NCBI RefSeq assembly: GCF_018326005.1
Contig: NZ_AP021903.1
Span: forward strand, 4,373,501-4,437,500
Length of the DNA stretch: 64,000 bases
DNA from: Pseudomonas sp. Seg1
Lineage (GTDB): Bacteria > Pseudomonadota > Gammaproteobacteria > Pseudomonadales > Pseudomonadaceae
Reading direction: 5' to 3'
In this document: positions 51,341 through 60,633 of the stretch, one piece after another
Position numbering within the stretch: position 1 is the first letter of the stretch
Layout of the letters: every line of letters begins with the position of its first letter
Notes under the pieces: generated by a model
What the model was told of the DNA's origin: nothing
Seen by the model: the letters and a program-made list of their open reading frames with translations, nothing else
Databases searched by the model: none
Program-made: the position numbers and the translations under genes

Positions 51341-53419
51341 TTACTCGGTGATCTTCTCGAAGTTGCGATAGAACATGTCGTCATCCCGGCTATCGGTCAT
51401 CGAATGCAGTTGATAACCCCGATTAAGCCTTGCGCCACCGTCACGGGTCAGCGGTGCCCACACGAGGTTGGCGCGGCGCATGGTCGACATGCTCATCATT
51501 TCGTCGAACGGGATGGACAGGTAGATGCCCTTGTCGAAGCTACCCTCCCCGTACTCGGCACTGCCGGCCGTGGTGATGGTCGCCCAGGCACCGAAGCGCA
51601 CGCCGTTGGAGAACTCGCGGGAGATGTCCAGCGTGCCGCCCCAGTCACCGGCCAGATACCTGCCGACACTGACAGCGGCGAGTGTGTCATACGGCAAATC
51701 GGTGTAACCGGTGATATGCCCGGTCACCACCGAGTAATCGCGCAAACCAAACCCCTGATCGAATTCCCGCTGGCGCACGTAGTTCAGATCCGCCCCCACC
51801 GACCAACGCTCGCCCGTCGGGCGGAACAGCACCTCGCCCCCGACCCCGGCAAACATCGACTCCAGATAACCGCCGTAAACCATGCCATACAGGTCTTTAT
51901 CCAACTGCTCGGTGTGGCTGAGCTGGAACATCGGCATGGTCACTTCGGATTCGGTCAGGTACTGACGCAAATCCGTACGCACACGCGGCAAACCGCTGGG
52001 TGCGTCATAGGTGAATTTGTCGAAGTTGTTCTTCAGGTTGGCGCTGAGCATGCCACTCCACCAGGTGCTGCGATTGAAGCGGTATTCGGCATCCGCATCG
52101 GCACTGAATTGATAGAGCAAACCATCCGGGCCGCCGACGTTCTGCTTGAAGCCCAGACCGACGCCATAACTGAAATGTTGCGGCGCTTCGGTGTAGAGGG
52201 TTTTCTCGTTGTGCGGCATCGCCGGATTGACTTCGGTGGTGCGGTGCAGCGATTGCAGCGGCTCCTCGTTGTTGATCACTTCGCGGAAGGTCTGGCGCGG
52301 CACGCTGGTTTCTTCCAGCGGCAAGTCGTAGCGCTTGTTGACCACGGTGAACCAATTGATGTCGTCGTTGACGCTGTTGTCGAGAATCCGGCTCGCCCGC
52401 CCGACAGCCTTGGACGAATGAAAATAACGCTGTTGCTCGCCATACACGATCAACTCGGAATCGCGCTGGCTGATACGCTCGACCTTGTAGCCGGCATTCT
52501 GCTGCAAACGTTGCGAGACGTTGGCCCAGTCAACCTGCTCCATCGCGGTGGTCGGCATCTTCGCCGGCAAAGGCTCGGGCGTTGGATCGTAAGTCTTCGC
52601 CGGCGCCTTGCGGCTGACGAAGTTGGTGTGGAAGGTGATGCCGAACATCGCCGTATTACCACGCTCCCACGCCGCGCTGACGTCGACCGAATCCGCCACC
52701 TTGAACACCGCGCCGAAGTTGATCGGCGAGTCCTGCTTGATGATGTTGTCCTTCGGTTCGTGCTTGTAATCGTTGCCTTCGTATTCGAGTTTCAGGCTCA
52801 GGCGATCCCAGGGAGTCTGATAACTCACGCCACCAAACAACGAAGGCCTGCCGCGAAAGTACGAACCTGAGTTGACGTCACCGGTGCCTTCGAGCGCGGG
52901 CCGGGTATCGAAGCGATCACTGACATAGCCCAGCGGGTTATCCATGTCGCCTCGGTTGCCCAGATAACCCCAGGCAATGCCGGCGCTGAAATCGAAATTG
53001 TCGTAGCGCTTGTTGGCGACAAAAAACTCACTGGAGAACAAACCCGTACCACCGACGTCTCGGAAGCCCAGGGCGACATCGGGCAACCAATGGCTCTCCT
53101 GCCACAGCCGGACTTTGACGTCGACCGCCTTATCCTTATAGCTCTGGCTGCCGCTGAGGGCCTCGGAGCCGTACGGCCGGTTGGTGATCGCGGTGTAACG
53201 GAAGGAACCTTCGAGCCAGTCCAGTGGCTGCAACGAAACGCTGTAGCGACTGTAGGGCTCGGTGCGGTTGGCGTTGACGCTCAACTCGCCGGCCGGGGCC
53301 ATGCGCGCGGTCGGCGTCTGCAACAGACCGGTGCCACCAAAGTCATTCTGAGTAATGCGCGGCTCGGCATGCGCCAGACCACAAGGCAATAACAACACAG
53401 CTGCAAAACGTAACTTCAA
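51341..53419 (-). CDS. YjbH/GfcD-like outer-membrane protein for exopolysaccharide
   Basis: A 692-aa outer-membrane beta-barrel protein with a signal peptide (residues 1-18, ending AHA). 'ITQNDFGGTGLLQTPTARMA' is the YjbH opening; a second half with 'GGYLESMFAGVGGEVLFRPT' forms another barrel. YjbH-type proteins belong to group 4 capsule-like secretion. The start is a TTG at 53419 overlapping the stop of the upstream gene (TTGA), so translation is coupled. Last gene of the five-gene yjb-like operon. Confidence 0.88.
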   Translation of the reverse strand: MKLRFAAVLLLPCGLAHAEPRITQNDFGGTGLLQTPTARMAPAGELSVNANRTEPYSRYSVSLQPLDWLEGSFRYTAITNRPYGSEALSGSQSYKDKAVDVKVRLWQESHWLPDVALGFRDVGGTGLFSSEFFVANKRYDNFDFSAGIAWGYLGNRGDMDNPLGYVSDRFDTRPALEGTGDVNSGSYFRGRPSLFGGVSYQTPWDRLSLKLEYEGNDYKHEPKDNIIKQDSPINFGAVFKVADSVDVSAAWERGNTAMFGITFHTNFVSRKAPAKTYDPTPEPLPAKMPTTAMEQVDWANVSQRLQQNAGYKVERISQRDSELIVYGEQQRYFHSSKAVGRASRILDNSVNDDINWFTVVNKRYDLPLEETSVPRQTFREVINNEEPLQSLHRTTEVNPAMPHNEKTLYTEAPQHFSYGVGLGFKQNVGGPDGLLYQFSADADAEYRFNRSTWWSGMLSANLKNNFDKFTYDAPSGLPRVRTDLRQYLTESEVTMPMFQLSHTEQLDKDLYGMVYGGYLESMFAGVGGEVLFRPTGERWSVGADLNYVRQREFDQGFGLRDYSVVTGHITGYTDLPYDTLAAVSVGRYLAGDWGGTLDISREFSNGVRFGAWATITTAGSAEYGEGSFDKGIYLSIPFDEMMSMSTMRRANLVWAPLTRDGGARLNRGYQLHSMTDSRDDDMFYRNFEKITE

Positions 53420-54177
53420 CGAACCACCTCGGCCAGCTGCGTGGCAATCAATTCGGCCAACTGCTGATTCAACTCAGGGACAGGCGGATCCAGATCATCA
53501 TTTTTCACCGGCACCAGAATCTTGCTGCCTGCCACCGGAAACTGCCCGCTCTCGCGATTCCAGTGGGCAATGCCGACGCGTCGCGAGACACCGTTGGGCT
53601 GGATCAGCCACAGGTAATCGGCCTCGGCATCGTCCAGCGGCGGGCAGCTTTCCAGATATTCACGGGCTTCCAGCAAGGGCTGATAAGGCAAATGGCAGGT
53701 TTCGGCGACAGCGCCGAGCACCTCAACTTCGTCGACGCGTTTCGGGTAGATCAGGCGATCGCCATCGTCCAGCCGAATGTTGCGGGCGAAGCCGACTTCA
53801 ATCGCCACCGGGTCGAGATCGGCGATCTGCCGTCCGGTGACCGGCATTTCCCGCACTTGCTCGATCAACCGTTGCGTCAGCGCCACCCGACTCGGTCTAT
53901 CGAAGAGCGCCGCCATGCGTTGCAACACGTCCAGATCAAACAACACGCCGGCCTTGAGCCGCGTCTGCTCCTCCAGCAATGACTGACGCAACAAGACACC
54001 CGCCAGCCAATAACCTTCGGCATTCGGGACAGCTTCGTTGATCACATCGAGCAGGCGCCCGCCCGCGGGCAGCTTGACCGGCCCGGGGTTGGCGACATCA
54101 CCGCTGACGGTGACGGCGGCCTGGCTGATGCCGCTGATCAACAACAGGCACGCCGACAGCATTCTGAACCGCTTCAC
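53416..54177 (-). CDS. YjbG/GfcC-like capsule biosynthesis protein
   Basis: A 253-aa periplasmic protein with a signal peptide (1-20, ending SQA) and the GfcC pattern 'VTVSGDVANPGPVKLPAGGR' with a SLBB-like 'DGDRLIYPKRVDEVEVLGAV' region. It presumably assists polysaccharide export together with the Wza-like protein. The start is a GTG at 54177, overlapping the upstream stop (GTGA). Confidence 0.85.
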   Translation of the reverse strand: MKRFRMLSACLLLISGISQAAVTVSGDVANPGPVKLPAGGRLLDVINEAVPNAEGYWLAGVLLRQSLLEEQTRLKAGVLFDLDVLQRMAALFDRPSRVALTQRLIEQVREMPVTGRQIADLDPVAIEVGFARNIRLDDGDRLIYPKRVDEVEVLGAVAETCHLPYQPLLEAREYLESCPPLDDAEADYLWLIQPNGVSRRVGIAHWNRESGQFPVAGSKILVPVKNDDLDPPVPELNQQLAELIATQLAEVVR

Positions 54178-54839
54178 GGCAGGTGCCTGCGATCAGGGGT
54201 CAGTTGCACAATCTTCACGCGCAATTGCGCGGTCAGTTGCTGCTCACTCTTGACGATGAATCCGTCACGCGGATCGACCCAATAACGATTGGTCGCACTC
54301 AGACCGATGGCCGGGGCGTCAATCTGCTCATCGACACGCAGCACGGTGTATTCCTTATCAAGAATGTCCAGGGTTTCCGTGGCGCGACGGATGAAGCGGC
54401 TGTTGACGATCACCCCGACTTCCTGACCCTTGTAGAGATCGATCCAGCGCCGACTGGTAAAGCCATCGGCAACTTGATGCAGACCTGATTTGAACGGCGA
54501 GTCATCCGCCAGTCGCGTGCCGTCGAGATCGCCCTCAAGGCCCAGGCCAATACTGCGCACGGCGAGACCATTGCGCAGGAGCAAAACCTGTTTGCCGGAG
54601 GCGACCCAGAACTGCAGGTCCTCACGCTCGCGCACCAGCGCCAGCACCCCGGAGCCGGACGGCGTGGTCAGTTTGAGCTGCGGATAATTGACCTCGGCCA
54701 CCTGGGCCGGCGTCACGTCCACTTCATCCGGGCCGATCACCGCCGATTTGAGGTTGTTCAGCGACGCGCTCATCAGCGGGTTACAGCCACACAACAACAG
54801 GGCCGCCATCAGGCAGACGCCAACTTTCAACGTGTTCAC
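54174..54839 (-). CDS. YjbF/GfcB-like lipoprotein
   Basis: A 221-aa lipoprotein (lipobox LLCGC at residues 15-19) of the YjbF family ('GSGVLALVREREDLQFWVAS', 'LLRNGLAVRSIGLGLEGDLD' and 'YWVDPRDGFIVKSEQQL'). The start is a GTG at 54839 with AAGG 9 bases upstream, 11 bp after the wza-like stop. It acts in the outer membrane or periplasm in group-4 type polysaccharide secretion; exact role unknown. Confidence 0.85.
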   Translation of the reverse strand: MNTLKVGVCLMAALLLCGCNPLMSASLNNLKSAVIGPDEVDVTPAQVAEVNYPQLKLTTPSGSGVLALVREREDLQFWVASGKQVLLLRNGLAVRSIGLGLEGDLDGTRLADDSPFKSGLHQVADGFTSRRWIDLYKGQEVGVIVNSRFIRRATETLDILDKEYTVLRVDEQIDAPAIGLSATNRYWVDPRDGFIVKSEQQLTAQLRVKIVQLTPDRRHLP

Positions 54840-54850
54840 AGTCGGCGACC

Positions 54851-55966
54851 TTATTTGCTGTTGTTACTGAATTCGCTCCAGTTCTTCGCTGCGGAAGCCC
54901 CGGTTCCGACAATCGATGCCGACGGCACCAATTGGCTGATGAAGCGGTTCCAGCGCGTCACGTTGGCAGGCCCGACATACACGACGTCCTGTGGGCGTAC
55001 TTCAAAGTGCGTGGCGAGTGCCATGGCGGTCGGCGATTCGGCATTCAACTGGTAGATCTTCGCCGGTTCGACATCAAGGTTTTCCACACCACGAATGACG
55101 TACACCGCGTTGCCGTTGGAGGTGGTCTGGCTCAAGCCGCCGACCGAACCGAGCACATCGGAAAGGTTCATGGTCGCGGTCTTGAAGCTCAATGCGCGCG
55201 GCTGATTGACCTCGCCCATCACATAGATGCGCTTGTTGTCGTTGTACGGCAGATACAACTGGTCGCCACCCTTGAGGTAGACGCCCTGCAACTCGGAATC
55301 CTGCTGGTTGAGCGAGTCGAGATTGAGCGGATAGACCCGCCCGTTGCGCGTCAGTGTCAGGCCCGACAGGTCAGCATTGTTGGTGTCGATGCCAGCCGTG
55401 CCGAGGGCCTCGACCACGCTCAGCGGATTGGTCGAAATCGCTTGCGGGCCGGCCTTGCCGACCGCGCCGGTGACCACGACTTTCTGACTGGCGAAACGCA
55501 GCACGGCGACGTCTACCTGCGGCTCGGCGATAAACGCCGACAGGCGCTGTTCGATGTCCGCGCGCAGTTGCTGGATGGTCCGGCCGGCGGCCTGGACTTC
55601 CTTGATGAACGGGTAATACAGCGTGCCATCGGAACGCACCAGACGGCCGTTGGCATCAATCTGTTGTTGCGCGCCGGACGGGGCCGTCAGTTCGGGGTGA
55701 TCCCAGACCGTGATGTACAACACATCGTTATTGCCGATGCGATATTCGGCCGGGGTCGCCAACAGCTCCTTCGGCACCGACGTGCGCTTTTGCGTGGCGC
55801 GAGTGGTGGAAATCAGCTTGGGGGTGATCGGGATCAGCTCGACCCGGCTGCTTTCACTGGCCCCTTGGCGGGTGATGTCACTGGTGCTCAGGTATTGGCC
55901 CGGGGAAAACATGCAACCTTGTAAAGCGAGACTTGCCAACATTAAAAGAGAAAAACTACGAGTCAT
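54851..55966 (-). CDS. Wza/GfcE-like polysaccharide export lipoprotein
   Basis: A 371-aa outer-membrane export channel. The lipobox is LQGC at residues 15-18. A Poly_export domain ('YRIGNNDVLYITVWDHPELT', 'GTLYYPFIKEVQAAGRTIQQ') is followed by two SLBB domains ('KVVVTGAVGKAGPQAIS', 'RIYVMGEVNQPRALSFK') and a C-terminal segment that would form the pore helix. It would pass the polysaccharide out of the cell. A tyrosine-kinase Wzc partner is not in this window. Confidence 0.92.
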   Translation of the reverse strand: MTRSFSLLMLASLALQGCMFSPGQYLSTSDITRQGASESSRVELIPITPKLISTTRATQKRTSVPKELLATPAEYRIGNNDVLYITVWDHPELTAPSGAQQQIDANGRLVRSDGTLYYPFIKEVQAAGRTIQQLRADIEQRLSAFIAEPQVDVAVLRFASQKVVVTGAVGKAGPQAISTNPLSVVEALGTAGIDTNNADLSGLTLTRNGRVYPLNLDSLNQQDSELQGVYLKGGDQLYLPYNDNKRIYVMGEVNQPRALSFKTATMNLSDVLGSVGGLSQTTSNGNAVYVIRGVENLDVEPAKIYQLNAESPTAMALATHFEVRPQDVVYVGPANVTRWNRFISQLVPSASIVGTGASAAKNWSEFSNNSK

Positions 55967-55995
55967 AATGGCACTACGCTATTCAAGGGCGAATC

Positions 55996-56028
55996 TAAAA
56001 AGAAGTCACCCGACTTGCGTCGGGCGAC
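55996..56028 (-). terminator. Attenuator-like hairpin between yjbE-like and wza-like genes
   Basis: On the minus strand GTCGCCCGAC-GCAA-GTCGGGTGAC forms a 10-bp stem with one G-U pair, followed by TTCTTTTT. Being inside the operon, it probably lets only part of the transcripts continue into wza, giving more of the small first protein. Confidence 0.7.
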
Positions 56029-56054
56029 CCTTACTGCACTAACAAAAACGTCTG

Positions 56055-56291
56055 TTAGTTATGCGTGCCGGTTGTACCGGTGGTACCCGTCGTACCGGTG
56101 GTACCGCCGTTGGCACTGCCACCGCTGTTGGACGCCGCTACAGCACTGGCAACCATTGCAGTACTGGCTGCAGGCGCTTGAGAAGCCGCTACATTGCCAC
56201 CTACATTGGTTACCGCTGTCAGCGGCGCTTCAGCTGCGGCAGCCCAGTTGCTCAACATCGTCAACAGGGCAACTGCCATCACTTTTTTCAT
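56055..56291 (-). CDS. YjbE/GfcA-like small exported protein
   Basis: A 78-aa protein with a signal peptide (MKKVMAVALLTMLSNWAAAA) and a mature part rich in Ala, Ser, Thr, Gly, ending in TTGTTGTTGTTGT repeats. This matches the small Thr/Gly-rich YjbE/GfcA proteins that open group 4-type operons. AAGGAG lies upstream of the ATG. First gene of the operon, followed by a hairpin that may reduce readthrough. Confidence 0.75.
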   Translation of the reverse strand: MKKVMAVALLTMLSNWAAAAEAPLTAVTNVGGNVAASQAPAASTAMVASAVAASNSGGSANGGTTGTTGTTGTTGTHN

Positions 56292-56522
56292 ATCAACTCC
56301 TTTCTAACATTCATCCTGTTAAAAACCGGCGTGTGTTAGAGGTGGTAGAGTTCAAGTCCGCGAAAAATGCGAACAAGATCCGTTGTTCTTTCACAGTCTT
56401 ACCCAACTGATAAAAGTCGAACGGCAGGTTTATATCTACGGACTTGCAAAAGGCATTTCCAGCGTATTTTCCAGACGATATCTAACACCTGACCGAAACT
56501 AACATTCGGTATCAAAACGACA

Positions 56523-57539
56523 TTATCCGAGATAGCCGTTTGGATGACTCGATTGCCAGCGCCAAGTGTCGGTGACCATGTCCTGCAAGTTACGCGTGGC
56601 TTTCCAGCCCAACTCTTTCGCAGCTTTGGAAGCGTCGGCCCAACTCTCGGCGATATCCCCCGAACGACGTGGCATCACCCGATAAGGCACCGGTTGTCCG
56701 CTGGCCTGTTCGAAAGCGCGCAGCACTTGCAACACGCTGTAGCCATCGCCGGTGCCAAGGTTCCAGGTATGAATGCCGCTGCGCCCGCTGATCGACTGCA
56801 AGGCCTTCAAGTGCCCGTCCGCCAGGTCGACGACGTGGATGTAGTCGCGCACACCGGTGCCATCGACTGTCGGGTAATCGTCGCCGAAGATCGACAGCTC
56901 CGGCAGGCTACCGACCGCGACCTGACTGATGTAAGGCAGCAGGTTGTTGGGGATGCCGTTGGGATCCTCGCCCATCTGGCCGCTGTGATGCGCGCCGATC
57001 GGGTTGAAGTAACGCAGCAAGGCGATGCTCCAGCGCGGTTCGGACTGACACAGATCGCGCAGCACGTTCTCGACGATCAGCTTGGATTGACCGTAGGGGT
57101 TGGTCGGGTTGCCGGTCGGGAAGTCTTCACGGATCGGCATCTGCTCAGGCTCACCGTAAACGGTGGCCGATGAGCTGAACACCAGCCGGAACACCCCCGC
57201 CGCTGCCATCGCCTGACACAGCGTGATGCTGCCGCTGACATTGGTTTCGTAATACGCCAAAGGCTGGCGCACGCTCTCGCCGACGGCCTTGAGCCCGGCG
57301 AAATGCAGCACGGCTTCGATGGCGTGCTCCTGGAAAATCCGATCCAGCAGCGCGCGGTCGCAGACGTCGCCGCGAATCATCAACGCGCTCTTGCCGCAGA
57401 TGGCTTCTACCGCATGCAATGCCGCATCGCTGCTGTTGCAAAGATTATCCAGCACGACAACTTCATAACCCGCCTCAAGCAAAGCAAGTGTGGTGTGCGA
57501 GCCGATATAGCCGGCGCCACCGGTTACCAGAATCTTCAT
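56523..57539 (-). CDS. galE: UDP-glucose 4-epimerase GalE
   Basis: A 338-aa SDR-type epimerase making UDP-galactose from UDP-glucose. 'KILVTGGAGYIGSHTTLALL' is the NAD-binding loop; the catalytic 'SSSATVYGEP' Ser and 'NPYGQSKLIVENVL' Y-x3-K are present, as is 'LRYFNPIGAHHSGQMGEDP'. ATG 57539 is used; the longer frame upstream is intergenic. It supplies a sugar nucleotide for the exopolysaccharide genes on both sides and is divergent from galU. Confidence 0.95.
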   Translation of the reverse strand: MKILVTGGAGYIGSHTTLALLEAGYEVVVLDNLCNSSDAALHAVEAICGKSALMIRGDVCDRALLDRIFQEHAIEAVLHFAGLKAVGESVRQPLAYYETNVSGSITLCQAMAAAGVFRLVFSSSATVYGEPEQMPIREDFPTGNPTNPYGQSKLIVENVLRDLCQSEPRWSIALLRYFNPIGAHHSGQMGEDPNGIPNNLLPYISQVAVGSLPELSIFGDDYPTVDGTGVRDYIHVVDLADGHLKALQSISGRSGIHTWNLGTGDGYSVLQVLRAFEQASGQPVPYRVMPRRSGDIAESWADASKAAKELGWKATRNLQDMVTDTWRWQSSHPNGYLG

Positions 57540-57929
57540 AGCGCGGTCCGTTAGTGGATAAGTAGCCGGTAGGTTGTCAAGCCTGTTGTTGTGCAGATGT
57601 GTCGCAATCCACACAAATAAGGCGACAACAACAAAAAACAAATTCAGTTCAATGACTGGCAATAAATATTTTTGCAAGTCACACTGTATCGCCCGCTACT
57701 TATTAGCACTGCAAGTGCAAACACCACTATCAACAGATACCGACTAAAAATAACTAATAACGCTCTAACCGACATCTAATAACATTGTCGTGTTTTACCG
57801 CCGTCGCCAATTGCCATTAATAACCTGACTCGGGTATTAAAGTAAGCCTTCAATACTCATTGAAACTTGCAGCCATTCGTTATGGCCCGCAACCGTTGCC
57901 TGTGTTCCATGACTGTCCAGGATACTTTT
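57540..57929. other. Divergent galE-galU promoter region
   Basis: No gene. AT-rich (57.6-57.85 kb) with TAATAACATTGTCGT- and AAATAACTAATAACG-like repeats of the ATAAC motif. Promoters of both genes should lie here; I cannot assign a hexamer pair with confidence. Confidence 0.5.
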
Positions 57930-58763
57930 ATGATTCGTAAATGTTTGTTCCCCGCTGCCGGCTATGGCACGCGTTTCTTGCCGGCCACCAAAGCCATGCC
58001 GAAAGAGATGCTGCCGATCGTCAACAAGCCGTTGATCGAATACGCCGTTGAAGAAGCGCGGGACGCTGGCCTGCAACACATGGCCATCGTCACTGGTCGC
58101 GGCAAGCGTGCGCTGGAAGATCATTTCGACATCAGCTATGAACTGGAACACCAGATTCGCGGCACCGAGAAAGAGAAGTTCCTCGCCGGCACCCGCGAGC
58201 TGATCGATACCTGTACCTTCTCCTACACCCGTCAGGTGGAAATGAAAGGCCTTGGCCACGCGATCCTCAGCGGTCGCCCCTTGATCGGCGACGAACCCTT
58301 CGCCGTGGTGCTGGCCGATGACCTGTGCCTGAACCTGGAAGGTGACGGCGTGCTCACGCAGATGATTCAGCTGTACAAGAAATTCCGCTGCTCGATCGTC
58401 GCCATCCAGGAAGTCCCGGCTGACCAGACGCACAAGTACGGCGTGATCGCCGGCGAACTGATGTCCGACGGCATCTACCGCGTCAACAACATGGTGGAAA
58501 AACCCGCCCCGCAGGATGCGCCGTCGAACCTGGCGATCATCGGTCGCTACATCTTGACCCCGGACATTTTCGACCTGATCGCCGACACCCAACCGGGCAA
58601 GGGCGGTGAAATCCAGATCACCGACGCGCTGATGAAACAGGCGCAGAACGGTTGCGTGCTGGCCTACAAGTTCAAGGGCCTGCGCTTCGACTGCGGCGAC
58701 GCCGAGGGCTACTTGCAAGCGACCAACTTCTGCTACGAAAACGTCTACCTCAAGGGCCGCTGA
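57930..58763 (+). CDS. galU: UTP-glucose-1-phosphate uridylyltransferase GalU
   Basis: A 277-aa nucleotidyltransferase that makes UDP-glucose. 'KCLFPAAGYGTRFLPATKAM' with 'PKEMLPIVNKPLIEYAVEEA' is the nucleotide-binding signature, and 'MVEKPAPQDAPSNLAIIGRY' and 'LRFDCGDAEGYLQATNF' complete the active site. ATG 57930 has AGGAT in good spacing. It feeds GalE and the WcaJ-type transferase. Confidence 0.97.
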   Translation: MIRKCLFPAAGYGTRFLPATKAMPKEMLPIVNKPLIEYAVEEARDAGLQHMAIVTGRGKRALEDHFDISYELEHQIRGTEKEKFLAGTRELIDTCTFSYTRQVEMKGLGHAILSGRPLIGDEPFAVVLADDLCLNLEGDGVLTQMIQLYKKFRCSIVAIQEVPADQTHKYGVIAGELMSDGIYRVNNMVEKPAPQDAPSNLAIIGRYILTPDIFDLIADTQPGKGGEIQITDALMKQAQNGCVLAYKFKGLRFDCGDAEGYLQATNFCYENVYLKGR

Positions 58764-58792
58764 GACGGCGCCCTTCTCCCAGCGAGGCCACC

Positions 58793-59197
58793 ATGAACAT
58801 TGCACAACATTCCGTAGAGATTGAACGCGAGGTGGATAACCTCGGGGTGATGAGTTGGTTGTCCCGCCATCAGCCGTTGCCCAGCGCCAACGAGTCGTGG
58901 CTGGGCACGATTTTGCTGGTGGAGCGGATTGGCATGTTTCCTTCGTCTGGCGACATTCGCCGGACGATGGCCGATCCCTATCCCCTGCTCGCCCATCTGA
59001 AAAAGCTGTATGGCGAGCAGGCGCTGGAAATGGATGACAGTGATGGGCTGAAGGTGATTTTCGGTGACTGGCGCTTTCGCGTGCGCATCTGCTGCAACGA
59101 CCCGGCGATCATCATCAACGTCGAAACCCGTTGTGATACACGATTGATGCCGCAGAAGATTGCGGAGTTGCTCGATCAAATCGACGCCTTCAAATAA
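58793..59197 (+). CDS. Hypothetical protein downstream of galU
   Basis: A 134-aa soluble protein ('DNLGVMSWLSRHQPLPSANE', 'LKVIFGDWRFRVRICCNDPA'). No domain recognised. GAGG lies 8 bases upstream of the ATG at 58793 and the gene starts 29 bp after galU, so they are probably co-transcribed. The C-terminus reads 'PQKIAELLDQIDAFK'. It may be a small partner or regulator of polysaccharide synthesis; that is a guess from position. Confidence 0.6.
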   Translation: MNIAQHSVEIEREVDNLGVMSWLSRHQPLPSANESWLGTILLVERIGMFPSSGDIRRTMADPYPLLAHLKKLYGEQALEMDDSDGLKVIFGDWRFRVRICCNDPAIIINVETRCDTRLMPQKIAELLDQIDAFK

Positions 59198-59208
59198 TGC
59201 CCCTCACC

Positions 59209-59321
59209 TGATCGTTCCCACGCTCTGCGTGGGAATGCATCCAGTGACGCTCTGCGTCACGCAGCGAAGGGACGCAGAGCGTCCCGGGGCGGCATTCCCA
59301 CGCGGAGCGTGGGAACGATCA
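59209..59321. repeat. Long palindromic repeat TGATCGTTCCCACGC ... GCGTGGGAACGATCA
   Basis: Outer arms TGATCGTTCCCACGC and GCGTGGGAACGATCA (59209-59223 and 59307-59321) enclose further inverted pieces (GACGCTCTGCGTC, GGGACGCAGAGCGTCCC). This is a familiar dispersed Pseudomonas element. Its end supplies the stop codon of the SGNH hydrolase gene. Confidence 0.9.
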
Positions 59322-60449
59322 CTGCCGGGATGCGGAGCAGTTATCGTCCGCGCCCACTATCCAGCGGTAAAAATAATCAGCAATCACCTTTCCCCCCGTA
59401 GCCGGGAGCGGATGGATCTTGTCCGGGCCGATCATCGTGCCAGCATAGCGTTTGACGTCGGAGCCAAAGGCGCATTGCAGATTGGCGTAACCCAAATGCT
59501 GCTCACGCGCCCACGGCTGCAATACCTGCGCATACGCCGACATCGGGTAGGCGCTGGAGCGCGTGGTGTCCTGACGCATGACCAGGTTGATGCTCGCCGC
59601 TGGCTGGATCTCGCGGATCATTCCCACCAGACCCTGGACGTTGTGCAGATATGCTTCGGGTTTCACCCCAAAACCCTGATCGTTGCCACCGAGCATGATC
59701 AGGTAAACGTCGGCGGGGATCTTTGAGACGACGGCTTTCCACTGCGTCTGCCATTGCAGATCCTTGTGGTAGAAGTCAGCGGATGCCGCGCCAGACGCCG
59801 CGAGTTTGGACACCCGAATGCCGTGCTGATCATTGCTCATCCACAGGCCGAACAACGTCGGCGAGCCTTTCACCACTTCCAGTTTGAATGACCAATCCGC
59901 CGCTGGCGGTGTGCTCGGCAATGGCACTTCCTGAACGCCTGAGCCTGCGAGCGTCAATGGTTTCCAGTCTTCCGACGGCGCCCAGCGATAGCGCACCTCA
60001 CTGGGTTCGCCATTGCCCCGATAAAGCAACTTCGCCTGGGTGACCGCCGTGTTGATCCGAGGTGTCGGGTTGGCATCGATCTGTAGCCAGGCGCCGGGCT
60101 GCCCTGTCACCGTGCGGCTGTCAGGACTGGCCTGGCCGAGGCCGGACACATCCCAGCCGCCACCAAAGTACTTCTCGCTGCTGCGGGTGTATTTGAAATG
60201 CGTGCCACCCAGCGCCGCGCCATGGTTGAAGCCAACGTAACCGGGCCCGGCGAAACCAACCTCCCCGGCCACGCGCTGCACCAGTTTGTTCAGATAGAAA
60301 TCCTGCCCGGCGCTGTAGCTATCGCCGATTACCGAAACCGACAGAACCTTGCCGGCCTGGCCTTCACGCCATTGCGCAAACCGCTCACGCGCATCGCCCA
60401 CCTCAACCACCGACGCTGCGACGGGTTGCGCGTCATCTACTGCCAACAT
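59319..60449 (-). CDS. SGNH/GDSL-type hydrolase, probable polysaccharide esterase
   Basis: A 376-aa protein. Block I is 'SVSVIGDSYSAGQDFYLNKL' (catalytic Ser in GDS), block III 'VYLIMLGGNDQGFG' (GxND) and block V 'IGPDKIHPLPATGG' (DxxH), so the SGNH triad is complete. A beta-rich insertion of about 120 residues lies between blocks I and III. No signal peptide is visible even though such esterases usually work outside; the N-terminus may be cytoplasmic or misplaced. AAGGA is well spaced from ATG 60449. It likely removes or moves O-acyl groups on the exopolysaccharide. Confidence 0.82.
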   Translation of the reverse strand: MLAVDDAQPVAASVVEVGDARERFAQWREGQAGKVLSVSVIGDSYSAGQDFYLNKLVQRVAGEVGFAGPGYVGFNHGAALGGTHFKYTRSSEKYFGGGWDVSGLGQASPDSRTVTGQPGAWLQIDANPTPRINTAVTQAKLLYRGNGEPSEVRYRWAPSEDWKPLTLAGSGVQEVPLPSTPPAADWSFKLEVVKGSPTLFGLWMSNDQHGIRVSKLAASGAASADFYHKDLQWQTQWKAVVSKIPADVYLIMLGGNDQGFGVKPEAYLHNVQGLVGMIREIQPAASINLVMRQDTTRSSAYPMSAYAQVLQPWAREQHLGYANLQCAFGSDVKRYAGTMIGPDKIHPLPATGGKVIADYFYRWIVGADDNCSASRQ

Positions 60450-60530
60450 GCAAAATTTCCTTAAATCCGTAGTGGAGGCTCGCTCCCACAGGGTTTGCGG
60501 TCATCCATTAAATCTGTGCATACCAATAAA

Positions 60531-60623
60531 CCTGTGGGAGCTGGCTTGCCAGCGATGGCGGTGGATCAGGTAATGATCTGTACCTGACTCGACCCCATCG
60601 CTGGCAAGCCAGCTCCCACAGGG
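60531..60623. repeat. REP pair (BIME)
   Basis: CCTGTGGGAGCTGGCTTGCC at 60531 and inverted partner ending 60623, plus a lone half-REP (CTCGCTCCCACAGGG) at 60479-60493. Between the SGNH hydrolase and the acyltransferase genes. Confidence 0.9.
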
Positions 60624-60633
60624 ATTGTGTGAC

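Noticed and set aside
50559..51384. Several overlapping ORFs on both strands in the repeat array
   Set aside because: They repeat the same translated BIME sequence, have no ribosome sites and no relation to protein families.
51101..52870. 589-aa plus-strand ORF
   Set aside because: Antisense to the yjbH-like gene and starting in the BIME array; composition is typical of shadow frames in GC-rich DNA.
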